DNA of 34,937 nucleotides from Tissierellia bacterium (lineage in GTDB: Bacteria; Bacillota; Clostridia; Tissierellales; Tissierellaceae): positions 1 through 34,937 of the forward strand of contig JAAYNS010000182.1 in the NCBI GenBank assembly GCA_012520755.1, in the 5' to 3' direction. This document shows, piece after piece, positions 23,054-31,273 of this stretch (position 1 is its first letter; every line of letters begins with the position of its first letter). The notes beneath the pieces were generated by a model that was not told the origin of the DNA, searched no databases, and worked only from the letters and a program-made list of their open reading frames with translations. A program made the translations under genes and the position numbers.

Positions 23054-23851
23054 TTATTTTAACTCTTCATGAGCTTTATCAACTACATCCCAGATTAACT
23101 CATCTTCTATACCATTACCTTGATTCTTTAAATATATTAAAAATTCTATATTACCTGTAGCGCCAGTCACCGGAGAATAAGTCAATGAGTTTGCCACTAA
23201 ACCTAATCCCGCAGTAAAATTTATTACATTTTGTATTACCTCAATATGTGTCTCTTTTTTACTAACAATCCCTTTTTTCCCGACTTTATCCCTTCCAGCT
23301 TCAAATTGAGGCTTAATTAGAGCTATTATCTCACCAGTTTCTTTCAAAATACTCTTAGCAACTGGTAATACAAGTCTTAAAGATATAAAGGATACATCTA
23401 TAGAAATGAAATCAATATTGTCATCAATATCATCTTTAGTAACATTTCTAATATTAGTTCTTTCCATAACTACTACCCTATTGTCATTCCTAAGCTTCCA
23501 ATCTAATTGATTATAACCAACATCAACGGCATATACTTTCTGTGCACCAGCTCTAAGCATGCAATCTGTAAATCCACCTGTTGACGCTCCTATGTCCATA
23601 GCAATTTTGTTTTTTAGATCTAAACTAAAAATATTAATAGCTTTTTCTAGTTTTAATCCACCTCTACTAACATAAATCAATGGATTTTCTTTAATAATTA
23701 TTTCAGCATCCTCATCGATACTTTCACCTGGCTTATCAACTCTTTGACTACCAATAAAGACTACGCCCTCCATTATTAATCTTTTGCCCTTTTCCCTTGA
23801 ATTCACAAGCCCTTTTTCAAATAGTAGTACATCTGCTCTTTTTTTAGACAT
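23054..23851 (-). CDS. tlyA: TlyA-family rRNA 2'-O-methyltransferase
   Basis: A putative rRNA cytidine 2'-O-methyltransferase of the TlyA/YqxC (hemolysin A) family. An S4 RNA-binding domain is N-terminal (MSKKRADVLLFEKGLVNSRE, residues 1-60). An FtsJ-like SAM domain follows with AMDIGASTGGFTDCMLRAGA (about 83-102), VYAVDVGYNQLDWKLR and ALIKPQFEAGRDKVGKKGIV. I use the ATG at 23851 (265 residues), which has AAAGGAG 6 bases upstream. The longer frame to 23875 would overlap ispA. It lies 13 bases after ispA and 13 before recN; dxs, usual between ispA and tlyA, is missing. Confidence 0.93.
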   Translation of the reverse strand: MSKKRADVLLFEKGLVNSREKGKRLIMEGVVFIGSQRVDKPGESIDEDAEIIIKENPLIYVSRGGLKLEKAINIFSLDLKNKIAMDIGASTGGFTDCMLRAGAQKVYAVDVGYNQLDWKLRNDNRVVVMERTNIRNVTKDDIDDNIDFISIDVSFISLRLVLPVAKSILKETGEIIALIKPQFEAGRDKVGKKGIVSKKETHIEVIQNVINFTAGLGLVANSLTYSPVTGATGNIEFLIYLKNQGNGIEDELIWDVVDKAHEELK

Positions 23852-23864
23852 ATTATCTCCTTTG

Positions 23865-24734
23865 TTAAACTTCACGATTAATTAATAAATTAGCTATTTC
23901 CTTTAGAAAACTTGTATCCTTTCCATCTAATCTATCTAATTCTTGGATTGCTTTATCGCTAAAATCCCTCACATCGTTTTCTGCCTCATCTAAACTATGA
24001 AAACTTAAATATGTACATTTATTAATATTAGAATCCTCTTTACTATCTAATAAGTCATCCCTAATTTGATAAGCCAATCCCAAATACAGACCGAAATTTC
24101 TAATTGCCTCTATTTCTGGTTCATTTGCTCCTCCGATAATAGCACCTGCAACTAAGCCCGCTTGAATTAAGGAGGCAGTTTTGCTTTTATACATATAAAG
24201 TAGCATATCTTCGTCCATCTTGTCATAAGAACTAGTTAAATCCAATATTTGTCCACAAATCATCCCTTTGCTACCAGAATAAGTCCCTATTTCATTGATA
24301 GCCCTAATATTTCTCCTAAATTCATCTATAGTATTACAATTATTATATGCATATTTTGTCATTATCTCAAAAGCTAAATTCAGCAGTCCATCACCTGCTA
24401 AAATTGCAGTAGCCTCGCCATAAATCTTATGATTAGTAGGTTTTCCCCTTCTAAAATCATCATTATCCATGCTAGGCAAGTCATCATGTATCAGTGAATA
24501 TGTATGAATCATTTCTATACCTATAGCAAAGGGTATTACTTCTTCTATATCATTTTTAAACATTTCAAAAGACTTTATCGCCATTATAGGTCTAATTCTT
24601 TTCCCACCAGTAAAGGTACTATATTCCATTGCTTCAAATATGTAATTAGTGTAAGCGTTTTTTGATTTAAGCTCTTCTTTCAATCTATCATCGATCAAAT
24701 TAGAATAATACTTTATCTTATCAATAATACTCAT
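23865..24734 (-). CDS. ispA: Polyprenyl synthetase, probably farnesyl diphosphate synthase
   Basis: Condenses IPP with allylic diphosphates to make geranyl/farnesyl diphosphate. The 289 residues show the FxxxR region (FTGGKRIRP), the first aspartate-rich motif (LIHDDLPSMDNDDFRRGKPT, about 84-103) and the second (QIRDDLLDSKED, about 222-233). The start ATG at 24734 overlaps the xseB end by 14 bases. The xseB-ispA-tlyA order is conserved in Firmicutes. Product chain length cannot be read with certainty; the residues before the first Asp motif (MIHTYSLIHDD) fit short-chain bacterial enzymes. Confidence 0.94.
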   Translation of the reverse strand: MSIIDKIKYYSNLIDDRLKEELKSKNAYTNYIFEAMEYSTFTGGKRIRPIMAIKSFEMFKNDIEEVIPFAIGIEMIHTYSLIHDDLPSMDNDDFRRGKPTNHKIYGEATAILAGDGLLNLAFEIMTKYAYNNCNTIDEFRRNIRAINEIGTYSGSKGMICGQILDLTSSYDKMDEDMLLYMYKSKTASLIQAGLVAGAIIGGANEPEIEAIRNFGLYLGLAYQIRDDLLDSKEDSNINKCTYLSFHSLDEAENDVRDFSDKAIQELDRLDGKDTSFLKEIANLLINREV

Positions 24735-24969
24735 TTTCCGTCTCCCTAAGAGCGTCTAATTCACTTAATGAACTTGTACCATCTTCTAATATAATCTTGA
24801 CTTCCCCTTCTGCTTTTTTCAAAATACTATTACAATGATTATATAGGTGAATACCCTTCCTAAACTTACTAATAGAATCTTCTAATGGACACTCTTCATT
24901 TTCAAGTTCCTCTATTAATGTTTCAAGTTTAGAGATTGCTTCTTCATATGACATTTTATTTATATCCAT
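24721..24969 (-). CDS. xseB: Exodeoxyribonuclease VII small subunit
   Basis: The small subunit of exonuclease VII, which degrades single-stranded DNA. The 82 residues show the family pattern (MSYEEAISKLETLIEELE, then CPLEDSISKFRKGIHLY) and form helical coils binding XseA. I choose the ATG at 24969, 8 bases after AAAGGAGG; a TTG directly before it (24972) is possible. It overlaps the xseA end by 14 bases and the ispA start by 14 bases. Confidence 0.94.
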   Translation of the reverse strand: MDINKMSYEEAISKLETLIEELENEECPLEDSISKFRKGIHLYNHCNSILKKAEGEVKIILEDGTSSLSELDALRETENEYY

Positions 24970-26176
24970 CAAAGAATCCTCCTTTATCTATTCTAGTAAT
25001 TACTGTTTCTATCATACCGTCTTTTAGTAAAATATTAATTTTTTGATCTAAAGATAAATCTTCTATAGATTTTATTTTTTTACCATTTTCATCAAATAGG
25101 ATTCCAAGTCCTTTATCTAAATTCATACTAAGATCTAACATCTTTAATCTATTTCCCAAAGTATCTAATCTGTTTTTTTCACTTATTATTTTTTTATCTA
25201 CTATATAAAGAATATCTTTGAAAAGGCTATCAATTTGAAGTCTACCATCAGTAATTCTTTTTATTGGACTATTATAGTCTAAACTCCTTTTACAAAGTCT
25301 TAATTCTTGTTTATGCAAATTTATTTTTTTATAATATAGATTTATAATAGCTTTATATTTGTTTTTCAGATTTTCATTAAGATGACTTATATCTGGAACT
25401 GCTAACTCAGCAGCGGCAGAAGGTGTTGGAGCCCTTAAATCAGCAACAAAATCTGCAATAGTAAAATCAGTTTCATGACCTACAGCTGAAATTACTGGAG
25501 TTTTTAAATTATATATTGTTCTTGCAAGTTCCTCATCATTGAATGCAAATAATTCTTCAATGGAGCCACCACCACGCCCTGTAATTATTAAATCAATCTC
25601 TTCCATACTATCTAAGTGCTTCAAGCCTTGGCAAATTTCTTTTGGTGCTTCTGGTCCCTGAACTAAGGTTGGATATATAATTATATTACATGGTGGATAT
25701 CTTCTCTTTAAGACACTTACAATATCCCTAATGGCTGCACCAGTTAATGATGTTACAACTCCAATTGTCTTTGGCAAATATGGTATTTCCCTTTTTGTAG
25801 AAGCATCGAATAAACCTTCATTATCCAATTTCTTCTTTAATTCTTCATACTTCTTAAAGAGGTCTCCTATCCCTTTTTCTTCTATTTTTTTAATATATAA
25901 TTGATATGCACCATCTCTGTCATATACCGAAATATATCCTGTAGCTATTATTTTCAAACCATCTTCAAGTCTGATATTTAAATTATCATTATCACCTTTA
26001 AACATAACACAACTAATTCTACTTTTTTCGTCCTTTAATGAAAAGTACATATGGCCACTATAATGATGTTTAAAATTTGAAATTTCTCCTTCAACTTGGA
26101 CATTGGAAAGCATAATATCAGCAGATATTATCCTTTTTATGTATCCATTTAGTTCACTTACTCTAAGAGGTTTCAT
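24956..26176 (-). CDS. xseA: Exodeoxyribonuclease VII large subunit
   Basis: The catalytic subunit of exonuclease VII. The 406 residues begin with an OB fold (LRVSELNGYIKRIISADIML; NVQVEGEISNFKHHYSGHMYFSLKD in parts), then the catalytic domain with ITSLTGA-type GVVTSLTGAAIRDI, GRGGGSIEELFAFNDEELAR and VISAVGHETDFTIADFVADLRA-type motifs near 215-255, and a coiled-coil tail. The ATG at 26176 is 13 bases after nusB. folD, between nusB and xseA in B. subtilis, is absent. Confidence 0.97.
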   Translation of the reverse strand: MKPLRVSELNGYIKRIISADIMLSNVQVEGEISNFKHHYSGHMYFSLKDEKSRISCVMFKGDNDNLNIRLEDGLKIIATGYISVYDRDGAYQLYIKKIEEKGIGDLFKKYEELKKKLDNEGLFDASTKREIPYLPKTIGVVTSLTGAAIRDIVSVLKRRYPPCNIIIYPTLVQGPEAPKEICQGLKHLDSMEEIDLIITGRGGGSIEELFAFNDEELARTIYNLKTPVISAVGHETDFTIADFVADLRAPTPSAAAELAVPDISHLNENLKNKYKAIINLYYKKINLHKQELRLCKRSLDYNSPIKRITDGRLQIDSLFKDILYIVDKKIISEKNRLDTLGNRLKMLDLSMNLDKGLGILFDENGKKIKSIEDLSLDQKINILLKDGMIETVITRIDKGGFFDGYK

Positions 26177-26189
26177 TATACACCTCCCC

Positions 26190-26594
26190 TTATTTTTCCA
26201 AAGTTCTTACAAAGCCACCAAGAACCCCATTAATAAACTTAAAGGACTCTTCAGCACTATATCGCTTTGCTATCTCTATTGCTTCATTTATTGACACTTC
26301 AATTGGTATATCACTTCTATATAGAATCTCATATATTGCAAGTCTTAGTACAGATAAATCAACCTTTGCAAGTCTGTGTATACTCCATCCTTCTAGATTA
26401 TCAATTATGTTATCATCAATTTCAACTAAATTATTTCTTATATTCCTTATAGCATCTATTATATATTTAGTTTCATTAGCGTCATATTCAAAATTATCCA
26501 AATATATTTCTAATGCTTTTTCACTAAAATCATTTGTACTTTCCATTTGAAACAATAGCTTCATTGCCCCTTCTCTAGCTTGTTTCCTACCCAT
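26190..26594 (-). CDS. nusB: Transcription antitermination factor NusB
   Basis: An all-helical RNA-binding protein that with NusE recognises boxA in rRNA operons. The 134 residues start GRKQAREGAMKLLFQMEST and end SAEESFKFINGVLGGFV, both NusB signatures, with VDLSVLRLAIYEILYRSDIP in the middle. The ATG at 26594 is chosen because GGAGGAG lies immediately upstream; the longer frame to 26624 would contain the ribosome-binding site and would run into the preceding hairpin. Confidence 0.95.
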   Translation of the reverse strand: MGRKQAREGAMKLLFQMESTNDFSEKALEIYLDNFEYDANETKYIIDAIRNIRNNLVEIDDNIIDNLEGWSIHRLAKVDLSVLRLAIYEILYRSDIPIEVSINEAIEIAKRYSAEESFKFINGVLGGFVRTLEK

Positions 26595-26633
26595 TTTCTC
26601 CTCCCTGAAGTCTTTTAAACTCAAATGTAAACA

Positions 26634-26654
26634 ACCCTCTATAGTTCAGAGGGT
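26634..26654 (-). terminator. Short hairpin between yqhY and nusB, possible partial terminator
   Basis: A 7-bp GC-containing stem (ACCCTCT / AGAGGGT, minus strand) with a 7-base loop lies just after the yqhY stop. It is followed by TTGTTTACATTT rather than a pure T-run. It may reduce read-through into nusB or protect the yqhY mRNA end. Confidence 0.5.
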
Positions 26655-26660
26655 ATTCAC

Positions 26661-27068
26661 TTATTTATTTTGATTTTTTTCTTGTTCTTTTTCTTCCTTA
26701 CCTTCCTTAGGCATACTAATTCCTTGAATATTCACATCTACGTTTCTAACCTTTAAACCTGTCATATTTTCTACACTAACGAGAACATTTTCTTGTACCT
26801 CTTTACCAACATCAGCTAGATTTGTACCATACTCAACCACAATATGCACTTCAATAGAAACGTCATTTTCAGTAACCTCAACTTTAACTCCTTTAGATAG
26901 AGTTTTCATACCCAGCATTTCGGATAATCCGCCAGTGATTCCACCGCCCATTCCAACTACACCTTTGACTTCAGTAGCCGCAACACCTGCTATAATAGCA
27001 ATAACATCATTAGTTATTTTAACGCTACCAACTTTATCATTGCCTTTATTTATTGTTTCATCACCCAT
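26661..27068 (-). CDS. yqhY: Asp23/Gls24 family envelope stress response protein (YqhY-like)
   Basis: A 135-residue Asp23/Gls24 (DUF322) protein. It has the typical GSVKITNDVIAIIAGVAATEVKGV start, a glycine-rich middle (GMGGGITGGLSEML) and the VSIEVHIVVEYGTNLADVGKEVQENV core, then a charged Lys/Glu tail. Family members are linked to envelope stress, and B. subtilis YqhY to fatty-acid synthesis control. It lies directly upstream of nusB as in B. subtilis, but accB and accC, its partners there, are not present before it. It has a strong-looking promoter of its own. Confidence 0.92.
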   Translation of the reverse strand: MGDETINKGNDKVGSVKITNDVIAIIAGVAATEVKGVVGMGGGITGGLSEMLGMKTLSKGVKVEVTENDVSIEVHIVVEYGTNLADVGKEVQENVLVSVENMTGLKVRNVDVNIQGISMPKEGKEEKEQEKNQNK

Positions 27069-27102
27069 TGTAATATCACTCCTTATGATTTAGCCTAACA
27101 CA

Positions 27103-27131
27103 ATTATACCAAAGGAATTATTGCATTACAA
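27103..27131 (-). promoter_or_regulatory. Sigma-A type promoter of the yqhY-nusB-xseAB-ispA-tlyA-recN operon
   Basis: The minus strand has TTGTAA, exactly 17 bases, then TATAAT with an extended TGG. It is in the 68-base gap after spoIIIAH and ends about 35 bases before the yqhY ATG. No terminator separates it from spoIIIAH. Confidence 0.78.
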
Positions 27132-27136
27132 CAAAT

Positions 27137-27796
27137 CTATTGCTTTTTCATAATTTTAATATTTTCCGTCTCAAAACTCGTTTCAACTTTCACAATATCT
27201 AATATCTTCACCATATCTTGCTCTGTTAATTCATCAGTTCCAACTACAACCTTAACATCCTTGTCTGTAATAAATACAAGAGCATCATCGAATCCCTTTG
27301 ATTTTACAAGGCCTTCTATTTGCAGTTCTTTTTCAGAAATATTGCCTATCTCAATTATTTCTTCTTGAGCTTTTCTTCTGACATCTTCGGTTGTTTGTAC
27401 ATTTTGTATAATATTATCAAGTCTATCTACATTATTTGCCCTTAGTTTATCCCTAGATAATCTATATTCTACAAAGAAATCAATATTGGATGTACTTTCA
27501 GAAGCAAGGCTATTACTAAAGTCATTGTTATTAGCTGAAATGACTTCAGATATATTCTCATCTGTTTTAGAGTCTATTATTGCAATTTCTTTACTTGATT
27601 CCTGTGATTCTGTCTCTTTTTCACTAATATCAAAATTATTAGAAGTAAAGTTTGCCATTTCTAATTCTTCATATTCTTGATAATCACCTGATGCCTTCAG
27701 TACAGCTTCTTGAGTTAATTGATAGTTTAGATAACCAGTAAATATCAATAACACTAATAATAATCCTATAATTGCCGGCCTTTTGATTTTAAACAT
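27137..27796 (-). CDS. spoIIIAH: Stage III sporulation protein AH
   Basis: The mother-cell partner of forespore SpoIIQ; together they form the ring that joins the two membranes during engulfment. The 219 residues have one N-terminal transmembrane helix (IIGLLLVLLIFTGYLNYQL), a Ser/Glu-rich linker and the C-terminal ring-building (YscJ/FliF-like) domain from about 105 (VEYRLSRDKLRANNVDRL) to the end (DALVFITDKDVKVVV). It is the last gene of the operon, 11 bases after spoIIIAG. Confidence 0.95.
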   Translation of the reverse strand: MFKIKRPAIIGLLLVLLIFTGYLNYQLTQEAVLKASGDYQEYEELEMANFTSNNFDISEKETESQESSKEIAIIDSKTDENISEVISANNNDFSNSLASESTSNIDFFVEYRLSRDKLRANNVDRLDNIIQNVQTTEDVRRKAQEEIIEIGNISEKELQIEGLVKSKGFDDALVFITDKDVKVVVGTDELTEQDMVKILDIVKVETSFETENIKIMKKQ

Positions 27797-27807
27797 TGGT
27801 CCCCCTC

Positions 27808-28377
27808 CTATTTACTTGAATATACTTGAACTCTATTACCATTAATTCCGAGAACTGTCTTTACAGCCTCATAAATATTTTCCAATACTGTTAAATCCTC
27901 TGCTCCCTCAGCGACGACAATTACTCCCTTTACTGTTGGATTAACGCTTTTTATGACTACAAGAGAATTATTATCATTACTTAACATCTGTACACTTATA
28001 TCCTCTCTGTTAACTTCTCTAGTGCCTCCTTCAGCATCAATTTCTTTTGTTGTTTCAATAGTCTTATTTGTATTAGTTGCAGGAATACTCTCTATGCTAT
28101 CTTCTAAAGTAATCATCACATCTACTTGACCAACACCTTTTAATTTACCTAATATTGTTGCTAACTCATATTCTAGGTATTCACTATAATCATTTTTGGG
28201 AGGAAGCTCTTCTACTGTTCTAGTTGGAATTTCTACATTTTTATCTTCCTTCGTAAAAAAACTAACCCCTATTAAAAGTATGATAGATCCTATTAGTATT
28301 ATGAATAAATTATTGATAAATTTTTTATTTCCCATATCTTCAATATGATTTTTAATCTTATTTAGTATTTCTTCCAT
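27808..28377 (-). CDS. spoIIIAG: Stage III sporulation protein AG
   Basis: A ring-forming component of the SpoIIIA-SpoIIQ channel. The protein has one transmembrane helix near 20-40 (FIIILIGSIILLIGVSFF in part) and a C-terminal ring domain with GVGQVDVMITLEDS and VKGVIVVAEGAEDLTVLENI. I use the ATG at 28377 (189 residues), 6 bases after AAGGGGG. The frame is open to 28398, but that would overlap spoIIIAF without a ribosome-binding site. Confidence 0.95.
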   Translation of the reverse strand: MEEILNKIKNHIEDMGNKKFINNLFIILIGSIILLIGVSFFTKEDKNVEIPTRTVEELPPKNDYSEYLEYELATILGKLKGVGQVDVMITLEDSIESIPATNTNKTIETTKEIDAEGGTREVNREDISVQMLSNDNNSLVVIKSVNPTVKGVIVVAEGAEDLTVLENIYEAVKTVLGINGNRVQVYSSK

Positions 28378-28378
28378 A

Positions 28379-28966
28379 TTAATCCCCCTTATCTCCAATT
28401 GATATGCATACTTTGTTTTTATCTAATTGCAAATGATTTGCAACTAATTCCTTTACCTCAGGCTCTTCACTTAAGTTCGATTTATAATCCTTTCCTTGTC
28501 CAACTCTAATTTTGTCTATTTTAATGTCAGTGGATGAAGAAGGATTTTTATTCTTTATATCAACATATATTTCATCAATTTGAAAATTACCTTCATCATC
28601 GATAATGGTTGTGATATCTACAAATTCTGTAGAATAATCAGTATTAGTTTCAATGATATTTTCTACTTCACTTTCCAAACTGCTAAGATAAATTGACTCT
28701 ATCTGTTTATCTTGGACAACAAATAAAGACTCATTGTAAGTTTTATCCCTAAAGCTGTTTACTTCTTTTTCTAAGATTAGATTTGAATTAGTCCAATTTA
28801 CGAAAGGATTTATTATTGAAAATACTATAATGAGTCCAACTATAAAGTTCACATATCTTTTCATGTTCCCATTAGGCATTGCCATATCTACTATACTAAT
28901 AATTATCATTAATATAACTAAGCTCTTTATCCAATCACTAATAAACTCTCTTATAATATTTATCAC
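28379..28966 (-). CDS. spoIIIAF: Stage III sporulation protein AF
   Basis: A 195-residue channel component with two N-terminal transmembrane helices (SLVILMIIISIVDMAMPNG; YVNFIVGLIIVFSIINPFV) and a C-terminal ring-like domain (TDIKIDKIRVGQG). Its start is unclear: the GTG at 28966 directly follows the spoIIIAE TAG, and the best ribosome-binding match (AGGTGAT) overlaps that GTG rather than preceding it. AAGG three bases upstream is the alternative. Coupled re-initiation from spoIIIAE could explain it. Confidence 0.93.
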   Translation of the reverse strand: MINIIREFISDWIKSLVILMIIISIVDMAMPNGNMKRYVNFIVGLIIVFSIINPFVNWTNSNLILEKEVNSFRDKTYNESLFVVQDKQIESIYLSSLESEVENIIETNTDYSTEFVDITTIIDDEGNFQIDEIYVDIKNKNPSSSTDIKIDKIRVGQGKDYKSNLSEEPEVKELVANHLQLDKNKVCISIGDKGD

Positions 28967-30133
28967 CTACCTTAACATGAGTAAATTGTTTCCGGTATCT
29001 ACAATAATTGTAATTGTAATGAAAAACATTATTGCTGTTGACACCATACTTATAAGGACTAATAATAATATATTGATAACCTCACTAAAAAAATTTGAAA
29101 TAGTTGATGAAACAATAGGTTCAATAATTACTTCAACTATTTTATAAACTAATAATAAAGCTGCTATTTTTATAACTGGGAATATTGTAATAACTATTAA
29201 TAAAAATAGTCCGATAATCCCAACTCCATTTTTTAAAACTGTAGATGAACCTATTACAGTTTCAACTGCATCTGATAAAAAACCACCTACAATAGGAACG
29301 AAGGTATCCACTGCAAACTTTGCAGTTCTAATAGTAATTCCATCAATTTTACTCGATAGTCCATATATAGTAATAATCCCTATAAAAACCGTAAAAGATG
29401 CAGTTATTATAAATACTATTACTTGTCGCCCCAATTCAGATAACTTTTTAAACTCTTTACGCTCTGACAAATTAGATAAAATACTTATTATAAAAGTAAA
29501 GTATATCATTGGAAATACTACATTTTTCACTACTTCACCAATAATATTAACAACAACTATAATCATAGGGTGAAATAAAACCTTGGTATTTGGACCACCA
29601 GCTAATACTAATAAAGTCAAAAGAACTGGTAATATAAGCTCCATAAAATTAACTAATGTATCTATGGTGCCTTTTACAGTTTCAATCAATTGATGAAAGC
29701 TACCAAGTACCAAAATTGCTATAAGAACATAGCTAATATAATTAGCTAAAGTGCTAACATTAGATTGTTCAAATGAACTCTGCAAATTTGTTAGGATAGC
29801 AGATATTATAGCAATAACCAGAACTTTTGATAAAAACAATAAGTTCAATCTTACCTCGCCAAAAAACATCTTTCCTAAAGCTTCTTTTAATGAGTTCCAT
29901 CTTAATACTTCATCTCCCTTGATAAGTTTTTTTAAAGTATCTTTAAAATCTAAACCCTGAATATAATCATTATTCTTTAGTATTTCATCAATTAGTGATT
30001 GTAATTGAGATGTATCGAATACATCTAATTGTTCATCTATAACTGATCCTTCATATCCATCTACTTGATTAATTGCAAATACTAAACTTGGTATTAAAAT
30101 AATCAATATAATTAGGAACATTGTCTTCTTCAT
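28967..30133 (-). CDS. spoIIIAE: Stage III sporulation protein AE
   Basis: The large polytopic membrane protein of the SpoIIIA complex. The 388 residues have a signal-like N terminus (MFLIILIILIPSLVFA) and about seven to eight further transmembrane segments. Family blocks such as ELILPVLLTLLVLAGGPNT and VDTFVPIVGGFLSDAVETVIG are clear. The ATG at 30133 follows AAGGGTGAG. It sits 10 bases after spoIIIAD and abuts spoIIIAF. Confidence 0.96.
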   Translation of the reverse strand: MKKTMFLIILIILIPSLVFAINQVDGYEGSVIDEQLDVFDTSQLQSLIDEILKNNDYIQGLDFKDTLKKLIKGDEVLRWNSLKEALGKMFFGEVRLNLLFLSKVLVIAIISAILTNLQSSFEQSNVSTLANYISYVLIAILVLGSFHQLIETVKGTIDTLVNFMELILPVLLTLLVLAGGPNTKVLFHPMIIVVVNIIGEVVKNVVFPMIYFTFIISILSNLSERKEFKKLSELGRQVIVFIITASFTVFIGIITIYGLSSKIDGITIRTAKFAVDTFVPIVGGFLSDAVETVIGSSTVLKNGVGIIGLFLLIVITIFPVIKIAALLLVYKIVEVIIEPIVSSTISNFFSEVINILLLVLISMVSTAIMFFITITIIVDTGNNLLMLR

Positions 30134-30143
30134 TTTCTCACCC

Positions 30144-30530
30144 TTAGGGTAGTATTTTTACAATAAGGTCTAATAAAGTCAATAATACAGGGATAGCTAA
30201 GACCATAATAATAACTTTTCCCGCTAGTTCAATTTTCATTGCTATAGAGTCCTGATCCGCATCACGACATATTTGTGATGCAAACTCTACAAGATATGCA
30301 ATTCCAATTATTTTAATCAAAGTATTGAAGTAGCTAATATCTACATTTACTCTACTTGATAAATTCCTTATAGTGTCTATTACATATGCTAGTTTAGGTA
30401 AAAGATATGAAAATATAATTACTCCAGTTACTATGGAGACAAGAACAGTAAATTCTGGCCGAGTTTGTTTTAATATAATGATTAATATAGTAGCAATAAT
30501 TCCTATACCAGCAATTTGAAATATTTCCAT
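30144..30530 (-). CDS. spoIIIAD: Stage III sporulation protein AD
   Basis: A 128-residue membrane protein with about four transmembrane segments, starting FQIAGIGIIATILIIILKQ and containing YLVEFASQICRDADQDSIA, the SpoIIIAC/AD family signature. It is thought to form part of the export platform, with distant likeness to secretion-system membrane proteins. The ATG at 30530 lies 8 bases after spoIIIAC. Confidence 0.95.
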   Translation of the reverse strand: MEIFQIAGIGIIATILIIILKQTRPEFTVLVSIVTGVIIFSYLLPKLAYVIDTIRNLSSRVNVDISYFNTLIKIIGIAYLVEFASQICRDADQDSIAMKIELAGKVIIMVLAIPVLLTLLDLIVKILP

Positions 30531-30538
30531 ATTATCAC

Positions 30539-30736
30539 CTAATAGAGCCTAAATAGTACTCTAACATCAGTAAAAAGTTGACTGACAAGTGTAATAACCG
30601 CTCCAAGAACAATTATCACCCCAACTAAAGTAATCAAATATGCATATTCCTCTCTGCCAGACTTTTCTAAGACAATATGTAAAATTGCCGTTATCATACC
30701 TACCGCAGCTATCTTAAAAATCAAGTCTACTTTCAT
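30539..30736 (-). CDS. spoIIIAC: Stage III sporulation protein AC
   Basis: A 65-residue membrane protein of two helices (IFKIAAVGMITAILHIVLEK; AYLITLVGVIIVLGAVITLV). It is homologous to the first half of SpoIIIAD, which is the usual relation between the two. It lies between spoIIIAB and spoIIIAD with 8-12 base gaps. Confidence 0.94.
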   Translation of the reverse strand: MKVDLIFKIAAVGMITAILHIVLEKSGREEYAYLITLVGVIIVLGAVITLVSQLFTDVRVLFRLY

Positions 30737-30748
30737 TTTTATCTCTCC

Positions 30749-31273
30749 CTATATAAGAATAATAATCATTCCTAACCCCACAAGAATGCCTAGAGATCTG
30801 TACATCTTTTCATTGGTGTTTTTTTCCACCCTAGCTTGTTCGATTAATTGGCCTAGTTCATTTAAGATATATTTGAAATGCTGTTTTTGGTCCTTTCTAT
30901 TAGTCTTGCCAATAATTTTGCCTAATGAAAGAAATACATCTATATCCTCTTGTTTTAATAAACATGTTTCTTTGAGATAATCACTTGTTGTTAAAAAGCT
31001 ATTATATAAATCTCCACTTTGGTCGAATTCTATTTCATTTAGTATTCTTTCATACACTTTATAAACGTGAGCTGATGTCCTGTTTCTAATATTCTCAATT
31101 GCTAATGGTAATGGATTGGAAAAAACTATTATTTCAGTTTCCAACAATCTAATACTCTCATGTAATGATATTAAACTAAGAACTCTTTTACTGTATCTAC
31201 CACCATAGAAAAAACCTATAAGGGTGCAAGCTACAAATATTATTGTTAATAGTGAGAGCTTTAAAGCAATCAT
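30749..31273 (-). CDS. spoIIIAB: Stage III sporulation protein AB
   Basis: A 174-residue protein with an N-terminal transmembrane helix, a soluble helical domain and a C-terminal helix (SLGILVGLGMIIILI). It is related to the GspF-like family; the crystal structure of its clostridial/Bacillus relatives supports that view. Signatures are SLISLHESIRLLETEIIVFSNPLP in part and CLLKQEDIDVFLSLGKIIG. The ATG overlaps the spoIIIAA stop by 4 bases (ATGA), so translation is coupled. Confidence 0.94.
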   Translation of the reverse strand: MIALKLSLLTIIFVACTLIGFFYGGRYSKRVLSLISLHESIRLLETEIIVFSNPLPLAIENIRNRTSAHVYKVYERILNEIEFDQSGDLYNSFLTTSDYLKETCLLKQEDIDVFLSLGKIIGKTNRKDQKQHFKYILNELGQLIEQARVEKNTNEKMYRSLGILVGLGMIIILI

